From positions 7,068,001 through 7,132,000 of the forward strand of contig NGZR01000003.1 in NCBI GenBank assembly GCA_002197995.1: a DNA stretch of 64,000 nucleotides. Direction: 5' to 3'. The stretch is from Gaeumannomyces sp. JS-464 (lineage: Eukaryota; Ascomycota; Sordariomycetes; Magnaporthales; Magnaporthaceae). Both the position numbers and the translations under genes were made by a program. The notes under the pieces are model-generated. The model saw nothing but the letters and a program-made list of their open reading frames with translations. It was not told the origin of the DNA and did no database searches. Positions 56,641 to 64,000 of the stretch are shown piece after piece (the first letter of the stretch is position 1; each line of letters starts with the position of its first letter).

Positions 56641-58650
56641 ATGTCGTCCTCAAACCTCGCATACATCTCCGTTCGCCTCGCACATCCCCGTCTTGCTGCT
56701 CCATTCTGGAGCCTGCATCTGCGTCCACCCCATATTGCCATTTCCGCTGTCACGTTTTCCACTATGCCTCCCAGAACGACCAAGCGCAAATCCGCCCCCG
56801 TTAAGGAGGCCGATGGAGCCGGCCCAAAGAAAGCTCGCACAGCTTCGATGTCTCCCGAGCCCCCAACAACAGCAGCTCAAACCTCGGCGATAGATCGCCT
56901 GCGACAGCCACATCCGTTCCATAAAGAGGCAGAGGAGAGTGGTATCGTCCTGCGGCGGTTCTATCCACACGAGATGAGCAACGAGCGCGCTCGGGCGTAC
57001 GCCACAGACGAACTGCCTCGGCCCATCCAGGACCTAGAGCAGGCACTCTCGCAGACGCTCCAGATCCGGCAGAAAGTCAAGGTCCAGGATGCCGTGGTAC
57101 ACTGGTTCAAGATGGACCTTCGCACGTTCGACAACACTGCCTTGCGCTGGGCCAGTGATAATGCCAAGGCCGCGGGCGTCCCGCTGTTGGCCCTGTACAT
57201 CGTCAGCCCGCAGGATTGGGAGGCACACTTGACGTCGCCGGTGAGGGTCGATTTTACTCTGCGGACACTCGAGATCCTGAAGCAGGATCTGGCGAAGCTG
57301 GACATCCCTCTCCATATCGAGACCGTGGAGAAGAGGCGCCAGGTTCCGCAACGTGTTTTGAACCTCTTGGAGGGCTGGGGCGCTAGTCATCTGTTTGCCA
57401 ATATGGAGTATGAAGTGGACGAGCTGCGCAGGGAGGCCCAGCTCGTTAGGATGTTGGCCGAGAATGGAAAGTCGATGGAAGTTGTTCACGACACTTGCAT
57501 CGTTCCACCAGGAAGGCTCGAAAGTGGCACAGGCAAGCAGTATGCGGTCTATTCGCCCTGGTTCCGCGCCTGGCTTAAGTACACCGGGTCCAACCCGAAG
57601 CTTCTCGAGCCCATCAGACCACCACACAAGAACCCTGCAAGCGCTAGGGCAAGGCTCTCACATTTGTTCGAGTCTGAGGTTCCGAATGCGCCCAGCACAA
57701 AGACACTCGACCCAGACAATCGAGACAGGCTACGCCAGCTCTGGCCTGCGGGAGAGCACGAGGCCCGCAAGAGTCTCGAGGCATTTTGCAAGGCGCGCAT
57801 CGGGCAGTACGCCGCGGAGCGCAACTTCCCGGCCGGGGACGGCACGTCTTCCATCTCAGCCTACCTAGCGAGCGGTGCCTTGAGTGCTCGGACGGCGGTC
57901 CACCTCGCGCAAGAGTCTGGCAACACGAGGAAGTTGGACAAGGGCTCTCAAGGGATGCAGACATGGATCAGCGAGGTGGCCTGGCGTGACTTTTATAAGC
58001 ATGTTCTCGTCAATTGGCTTACGTCTGGTGAGCAGCCCCTCCCTTGTTTCTAGACCTGTACTACAGCTGCAGGTAGACGACTAACCATCTGCTCGGACAG
58101 CATGAACAAGCCGTTCAAGCCCGAATACTCCAACATCTCTTGGTCGTACAACCGCGAGCATTTCGAGGCCTGGTGCAAGGGTCAGACAGGCTTCCCGATC
58201 GTGGACGCGGCGATGCGACAACTGGCAAGCATAGGATGGATGCACAACCGCTGCCGCATGATCGTGGCCTCGTTCCTGGCCAAGGACCTGCTGATCGACT
58301 GGCGCATGGGCGAGCGCTTCTTCATGGAGCACCTCGTCGACGGTGACTTTGCCAGCAACAACGGCGGCTGGGGCTTCGCGGCCAGCGTCGGCGTCGACCC
58401 GCAGCCCTACTTCCGCGTCTTCAACCCGCTCCTGCAGAGCGAGAAGTTCGACCCGGACGGCGACTACATCCGGAAGTGGGTGCCCGAGCTCAGGGGGATC
58501 AAGGGCGGCAAGGCGATCCATGACCCGTACGGGAGGGGGGCTGGGGCCGAGGCGCAGAAGAAGGGGTACCCGAGGCAGATGGTGGAGCACAAGAGCTGTC
58601 GGGAGAGGGCACTGGCGGCTTACAAGGAGGGTACCTCTAAGGATATTTGA
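56641..58650 (+). CDS. phr1: CPD-type DNA photolyase, two exons, one apparent frameshift
   Basis: Exon 1 runs 56641-58027 and exon 2 runs 58101-58650. The protein is about 646 residues from the first ATG or 605 from the second (56764). The first 41 residues lack acidic residues and are rich in Arg, Ser and Leu, like a mitochondrial leader. The second Met begins a basic KRK-type stretch. The antenna-binding domain follows (VHWFKMDLRTFDNTAL, VPLLALYIVSPQDWEAH, RVDFTLRTLEIL). The FAD domain has SSISAYLASGALSARTAV, ISEVAWRDFYKHVLVNW, WSYNREHFEAWCKGQTGFPI, DAAMRQLASIGWMHNRCRM and LLIDWRMGERFFMEHLVDGD. It repairs UV-induced cyclobutane pyrimidine dimers using blue light. Splice phase fails by one base; one extra C at 58018 restores NWPYVCMNKPFKPEYSN. 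Confidence 0.95.
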
Positions 58651-59040
58651 TGAGCCTCTTGAAGCGAGCCGCGGGGTTGCGGCGGATCCGAACCCCAATG
58701 GGCTGTGCCGGCAGAGGCGGCTAAAGCGACCTTAAGGCTGAGGAATTTTCCTAACCTTGTGGGTAACGCTGCGTAGGTACCTAATTACTGCAATGCGACC
58801 CTATCGCACTGCCTCTACGATGTATGGAACTTCCGATGTCTTGGCTTGTAGCCTGACCACCGAGCCGACCGCCGCCTTGGTTCGCGTCTCCCTTGGCGGC
58901 GACGAGCAAAGGGTTGCTATCGGATCGTTCGCCACCAGAGAATCCAGCTCAACTTTGCTCTCTCTTTCTCCTCGCATTGCCTTCCGACAAAGCCCCTATG
59001 TGTCGCGACCAAAGCAAGTCAACATCTGTCTCATTATCCG
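58651..59040. other. Short intergenic region
   Basis: Photolyase 3' end and the promoter or leader of the lectin-like gene. Nothing else recognised. Confidence 0.45.
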
Positions 59041-60692
59041 ATGGCGCAAAAAGCCAGTGAAAAACTCGGAGTGCCCCGTCGCGGAGGCCCAAGGAGGCAA
59101 GGCCCGACAAGAAACCACACTCCTAGTCAACCGAGTTCTCGTTCCTGCTCTCGCTCCCGGACGACACCGTATACGAAGAACAGAATGCAGGTCTCCAGGT
59201 CGAGACCGATAGGCCTGGTCTGGAAGCGGCTCCTGTCGGCGAGATATGGCCGGAAAGGGTGATACCGGACAACTCCGGCCTAATACACATCATCAGAGAC
59301 GACAAGATGCTTGCCCAGGACGGCCAAGATGCAGGCAATCAGGCAGAAGAGGGCAAGAAGCAGAGAAAGAAGGGAAAGATGAAGCTACTGGCGTGGGGCC
59401 TCGTGGTTTCGGTCGTCGTCGTTGCCATTCAGGTAGGTGCGACCTTCGCGAGTTTGTATGGTAATCCATCCACCGCTACAAGCACCGCCGCCAACGGCGC
59501 CTCCATGACGGGCTCATCCACGTCAGTCGACCGATACTCTTTCCCGACAGCTATTTCGTGGGGCCCGTCGCGCGTCGACATCTTCGAGGTGATGAGATAC
59601 GGCGGGTCGAATACGCTTCAGGCTATCCGCTTCAGCCCCAACCCTACCTCGCCCCCAAATTCCCAGTCTACGGACGTATTGAGATCGGCCGAGTTCTTCG
59701 ACGATAGGCTCCAATTCTCGGCCCAGCCTCGGATCCTGCCCAAGAGTCTCAACTGGACGGAGATGATCTATCTTGGTCAGGGGTTGCCGAACCGCGGAGC
59801 TAAAAACGAAGGCAGCGGCTGGATCTGGAACGTCACACACAAGTACTCCAGCCCAGAGTTGTATGACGCGTGGAGGTCCAAGAAGGTAGCGGTCACGCTC
59901 TTGCCAAGCACTGGTCGGTGGAATGACTCTCTGGCCGTGTTCCTCAGCCCCGACGTCCGAGGGGGCCTGCAGATGGTGTCCTTCACCATCCACAGCGACT
60001 GGAACGACGCAGAATATCTTATTCAAAGTGCAGTGTCCTTTTCATCGCCAGGCCTGCTCCCATTTGCCCCGCGAGGCGTTATTCTGGACAACCGGCTCCA
60101 CGTTTTCGGCGTTTCTGAAGACACCCGGCACTTGCTCCACGGCACGATCAGCCAAGGGGCCTGGCCCGCGATGGGCAGTACGGGTGAACAGCCGGTGAAG
60201 GATTTGGGCGGATTTCTCACCTCGACCCCCGCCGTGGTATCCCGCGGACCTGGGCGTATCGACGTATTTGCCAGGGGCGGAGACGGGCGGCTGTGGTGGA
60301 CGACGTACAACGAGTCCGATGGCGGCGGAGAAGGGGGCAAAGGAAATTGGACCACAGTCGATGCCGACGTCGAGATCATGGGTGAGCCAGACGCCATCTC
60401 CTGGGCCGAGGACCGGATCGACATTTTTGTCTGGGGAAAGGCCAGCAATTCACTTCCGCACAGAGCCTACACGTTTTCGGGCCAGTCCCTCGTTAACCAG
60501 GGAGCCTGGGTAGTTGTGGCAACTGACCTAGGTGGGCCGCCCAAGGCTCTAAGTGATTCAAAAGGGAGGATGTATGTTTTTGCTGAAAGATTATTCGGCC
60601 AGGACCCGACAACCTATTTGATGTGGAGATCATGGCAGGAAGACGGCGGCTGGCTGGGCCAGGCTGAAAATCTGATATATTCATCTTTATGA
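59041..60692 (+). CDS. Type II membrane protein with a PLL-like beta-propeller lectin domain
   Basis: From about 59140 to the stop at 60692 one frame is open. It encodes an acidic N-terminus (YEEQNAGLQVETDRPGLE), a basic patch (KKQRKKGKMK) and one transmembrane segment (LLAWGLVVSVVVVAIQVGATF). A long extracellular-type domain follows with several N-glycosylation sites. Blade-like repeats share a P-x-A-x-SWGPxRxDIF pattern: FPTAISWGPSRVDIF, STPAVVSRGPGRIDVFARGG and EPDAISWAEDRIDIFVWG, and less clearly ILDNRLHVFG. This is the pattern of PLL/fucose-lectin-like propellers. The start is uncertain. The ATG at 59041 opens a different frame that would join if one base were missing near 59100-59150; the first ATG in the main frame is at 59307. 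It probably binds sugars at the cell surface; the ligand is unknown. Confidence 0.75.
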
Positions 60693-61708
60693 TGAGAAGA
60701 AAAGCCTGGTGAGGATTAATCAGTCTACGGGCGTCATCACATGGGAAATTGGGTAACCCACACCGCAACTAGCCAGCCTGTTGATGGCTGAACGTATTTC
60801 CTATTTCGCTGCAGTTAAATGGAGAAGAAAAAGGTGATGTGCCACCAGGGAGATGTATCACCTTTGATATCAAGCCGTCAAGAGAGAGAGAGTAGGCAAA
60901 GATGAGCCAAGCCTTGACCAGCACAATAAACAAGGGAGCCTCTTCTCTTGACAACGGAACGCTTACAGCATTGTCATTTGTATTTTTCATAAGGAACAAG
61001 GCAGCACCAGGCTCTCGAGACAGATTTGTGCCCAGACTCCTTGTCATTTTACGTCCGTTGGTGGCAATGGATTTGGAGAACCTGAATGGTTCGCTGTCGT
61101 TGTAGCCAAGACTTCTCAGACGCCGAACGCGGCAAGGATATACCGACCTGCTCACCCCGCGAGCCGTGGGGCCAGCAATTGGAGAACCTGACAGGCCGCC
61201 CGCCTCAGGGGCTTCCGCTCAGGATTAAACAGCATCCCGCCAGTCGGCTCTTCGACAGTTGGCCCAAAAATGACATCCTGTGCAAAGAGATAGCGGCCCT
61301 GAGAATGTGGGAGGTGCTAAGCAAGCGACCACGAGTTCTCGACGTATTTGGGCATATTTCCCCCTGTAGTCGGCTTGTGCCTGCCATCAATGATGCAACC
61401 CCTGGGCGTACCGCGCGGTCGGCAATCGGGGGCCGACTGGGCTTGCGTCTTTGTCCTGCAGGCACCCTCGCGGCCTTTCGCCATGGATTATCCTTGTCTC
61501 CTCTTCGAAATTTGGTACTGCACCCGAGCATAGACACACATGTGCGGCGGCAGGCGGCATCTCGGCGACCTCCTCCCCACGATGCTATGTGTACAAGAAC
61601 AAGTCGGGGCGCCGCCCTGGCTGGCTTGCCTGGTTTCTTTCCCTTCAAGCCGGCCAGCTGATTCTTTGCAACAGCTCTCCTCGTCAGCTAACTATTCGGG
61701 AACAGAAG
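60693..61708. other. Intergenic region
   Basis: 1 kb with no supportable gene. Open frames from 61086 to 61661 lack family features and overlap the promoter of the next gene. Confidence 0.5.
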
Positions 61709-63153
61709 ATGGGACTGCTCAAGAGATTCCTCCTGGCCCAGGCCCTGGTTGTCGTTTGCTCCGCAGCCGCGGTGCCCGCTCCACCCGATGCACCGGCCGC
61801 ACCGAACATCCTGCGCCCCATCCGGGCCAGGGCGCCTCAGCAAGACCAGGCCTTCGTCCCATCGACTGATGTTGCCCTGCCCTACCGGGACCAGAACGGC
61901 ACGTCTGCCGTCGTGCAAGTCGTCATGAAGAAGCCATCAGTGCTACTCGAGACCCTACCCTCCCTCGAGAGCGTGAGCTGTCCCAGCGACAACGCCTCTG
62001 TCGTCATCAAATTTGGCGATGCCAGCGCCCTCCGCCAGAGCGAGGAGTCGTGGCGGCTAGACGGCGGCCCTGGCGCTTTGCTCCTCATACGAACGACGAC
62101 CATGCAGGCTGCAGCAACAGCCACGAGCGCGCGGTATTCTCGGTTGCATCCCTCACGTACAGAATGGACAACATTACCATCGTCGCGTCGGCAGAGAAGC
62201 GCCAATTCCGAGAGGCGATGGCCGACGTGGTGATCGACTTCAGCCGGCGCCGGGAGAGCACCCCCGGATCTCCGACGTCGGGAAGCAACGTCACGGCCAG
62301 CAGCAGCATAGCGAGCAGCGCCTGGCCCGAGGTCAGTCAGACCTTCGAGGTGGACGTGTCCAACCACAGCGTGATCGACACGTCGGCCCTGGCCGTCAGG
62401 TTCAACGAGGCGTCCATCAAGAGCACCGTGCAGCTGAATGGGCACGCGCACTGCAACCCCTTGCTGATGAAGCTCGAGGAGTTCTACGTCGAGCTCGAGG
62501 TGGACCTGGACTTCAGCCTCAACGTCACGGCCCGCATCGACGGCCGCCTCGCCGTCACGCCCGTCAAGTACAGCCCGCTGTCGGCGACCTTCTCGGCCAT
62601 CAAGATCCCGGGCATCATTGACATCGGGCCCATGACGACCTTCACCCTCGGCCTTGAGGTCGCGGCCATGGGCCCCGTCAACGCGACCGTGAGCTACGGC
62701 GCCGCGCTCGACGGCGCCAAGGCGCGCCTCGACCTGCTGCGCCCAGGACGGCAGCTCCCGACGAGCTGAGGAGGCGCGGCACGCGGCGCGACCGCGGCGC
62801 CGATGTTCGGCGCAGGTCGAGCTGCAGCTGAACCCGTTCGCGGACCTGAGCGTGGCGCTGGGCGCGAGCCTGTTCGAGGGCTGCTGGACCTGTCGGCGGG
62901 GCTGAGCGCGCGGCCGACGCTCGTCAACGCGTTCGTGGTCGGGGCCGACTTTGAGTACGACAGCGAGACGGGCGTCGAGTTCAGCCGGCCGGCCGAGTGC
63001 AGGAGCGAGGGGGACTGCTGCCCCAGCGGCGCGTGGCACGAGAGCCGCTTCTGGTTTGGCGTCGTGGCGTTCGTCACGCAGTTCTACCGCGTGCCGCTGT
63101 ACACTGTCGAGGTGCCCGTGACGAAGTCGGAGTGCTGGGAGTTTGGCGCGTGA
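61709..63153 (+). CDS. Secreted fungal protein of the DUF7029/DUF7223 type, several apparent frameshifts
   Basis: The ATG at 61709 opens a signal peptide (LLKRFLLAQALVVVCSAAAVPA). The first domain has SVSCPSDNASVVIKFGDASA followed, after a frame change near 62090, by DDHAGCSNSHERAVFSVASL and REAMADVVIDFSR. It resembles the DUF7029 region of fungal secreted proteins. The second domain (DTSALAVRFNEASIKSTVQL, ELEVDLDFSLNVTARIDG, IKIPGIIDIGPMTTFTLGLE) resembles DUF7223. Two further changes occur, near 62740 and at the GGG around 62878-62880, before LLDLSAGLSARPTLVNAF. The C-terminus has paired Cys (CRSEGDCC). Total length is about 480 residues. These are extracellular or wall-associated proteins of unknown function. 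The frame changes fit the homopolymer errors seen elsewhere, so the gene is probably intact in the organism. Confidence 0.75.
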
Positions 63154-63957
63154 GGGGCTGGACCATATCGACGAGTTAAGAGATTCGTTATACGCAAATA
63201 TGTGACAATTTTCTGCCGAAAATGAAGTTATTGTCAGAAAACGGGCCAAGTCCCTCACTACGAGCAACGATTTCCCCTTTTCTTGTTCTCCGTCTTGCTA
63301 CCTCTGGGCGGAGGTTGCCTGTTCCTGCTCTAGCTCCCCTTTTCGCTCCTATTAGGGCCACATTAGCTCAAGTGTTACCTGCCTTGGCAACTCCGCGAGG
63401 GCTTGCATATTATAACCATACCGGGCTTTGTCATACCATTTCCGTTGACCCTAGTGGTCCAAAGATTGGGTCGATCGATCGCTGCCAAAGATTGACCGAG
63501 ACATCTCCTCCTTGTCCTCCGTTCCGGGCCGAGTCTCGGCCTCAAGACTTTTACGGCGTGGAGCTAGGCAATATGTATTTCCGAAATTGTCAACTTTGGT
63601 CGTAATTCTGGTGCACAATGGCTTGGGGACGGTCTAGGCTATCTATGCTTATTTCTAAATATGTAGTAGCCACTTGCAAGTGTCTCGTCGCCGTGCAAGG
63701 TCTCACAAACATCCCTTGGGGCCCCAAACTTCCGGAAAGCCCGATGGCTTGTAGAGACATCAGCATCACAGGACTTGGCGATATCTCTTTGGTCTGCAGG
63801 CCAATAGCCCCTCCCACTCTTCTTGCGATCTTTCTTCCTCTATAAATACTCCCTGCCCGTCGAGGCTCTCTTTATTGTCCATCCTTTGTCCCAAGCTCAT
63901 CTCCCAACCTCCGGCATCCCCCAGATATCAACTGCTTAAACAAATCCCTCGAACAAC
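63154..63957. other. Intergenic region and promoter of the edge gene
   Basis: Non-coding. Contains a CCAAT pentamer at 63801-63805 and a TATAAAT box at 63841-63847, 111-117 bases before the next ATG, and a C-rich leader. Confidence 0.55.
63841..63847 (+). promoter_or_regulatory. TATA box of the edge gene
   Basis: TATAAAT lies 111-117 bases upstream of the ATG at 63958, with CCAAT 40 bases further upstream. The spacing fits a core promoter with a leader of about 80 bases. Confidence 0.5.
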
Positions 63958-64000
63958 ATGAAGCTCCAAGGCCCCGCCCTCTCCGTCCTGGTCCTCGCCG
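63958..64000 (+). CDS. Start of a secreted protein gene, cut by the window end
   Basis: The ATG at 63958 is followed by 13 codons and one base reading MKLQGPALSVLVLA, a typical beginning of a signal peptide (one Lys, then a hydrophobic core). A TATA box and a C-rich leader precede it. The rest is outside the window, so the family cannot be told. Confidence 0.6.
   Translation, partial: MKLQGPALSVLVLA

Noticed and set aside
12130..62900. Programmed ribosomal frameshifting as the cause of the many frame changes
   Set aside because: The sites share no slippery heptamer or downstream structure, hit unrelated genes including essential eS21, and cluster in short G/C runs. Base errors explain them better.
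1..64000. New defence or mobile system
   Set aside because: Apart from one decayed pogo-type element and one dead HET gene, the genes are ordinary housekeeping or accessory fungal genes without a shared operon-like layout.

Overview
The window is nuclear DNA of a filamentous ascomycete (Pezizomycotina, probably Sordariomycetes). Genes sit on both strands. Coding regions are GC-rich and introns are short, with GTRNGT donors, CTAAC-type branch points and YAG acceptors. The gene families are typical of mould genomes: a Zn2Cys6 regulator, a 2EXR protein, a HET domain, GH31 and GH43 glycosidases, a DAL5-type transporter, a metacaspase and a PLL-like lectin. A decayed Fot1/pogo-type transposon lies at the left edge. 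No bacterial, viral or CRISPR-like signal was seen.

Layout. 0-9.3 kb is accessory in character: transposon remnant, a small orphan-type gene, a 2EXR protein, a carboxylesterase and a broken HET gene. 9.9-25.2 kb is metabolic: membrane-anchored alpha-glucosidase, a convergent Zn2Cys6 regulator, a haem-dependent N-demethylase-like protein, a membrane-anchored amidohydrolase and an MFS permease. 26.4-28.0 kb is a five-exon metacaspase. 28.0-31.2 kb is AT-rich, low in genes, and contains one GC-rich coiled-coil orphan. 31.2-39.7 kb holds the divergent pair MTC1 and a large RG/acidic nuclear-type protein. 41.3-42.4 kb is a secreted GH43 enzyme. 43.6-58.7 kb is a housekeeping block: ribosomal protein uL14, kinesin-8, a NUDT19-like Nudix hydrolase, SLX4, ribosomal protein eS21 and DNA photolyase. 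59.0-64.0 kb holds a membrane-anchored beta-propeller lectin, a secreted DUF7029/DUF7223-type protein and the first codons of a signal-peptide gene cut by the window edge.

The dominant unusual signal is technical. At least a dozen genes are broken by single-base shifts, nearly all one-base losses in short homopolymers. One lies in the fifth codon region of essential eS21 and two in the kinesin tail. Correcting each by one base restores conserved family sequence, so the consensus carries homopolymer indels. Most of these genes should be treated as intact. The HET gene and the transposon also carry C-to-T type stop codons and look truly dead.

I found no convincing new multi-gene system. The best biological leads are a photolyase with two in-frame starts (mitochondrial-type leader, then a nuclear-type basic stretch) and a CGATC cluster in its promoter, an AT-hook array in SLX4, a coiled-coil orphan inside an AT-rich block, and a type II membrane PLL-like lectin.
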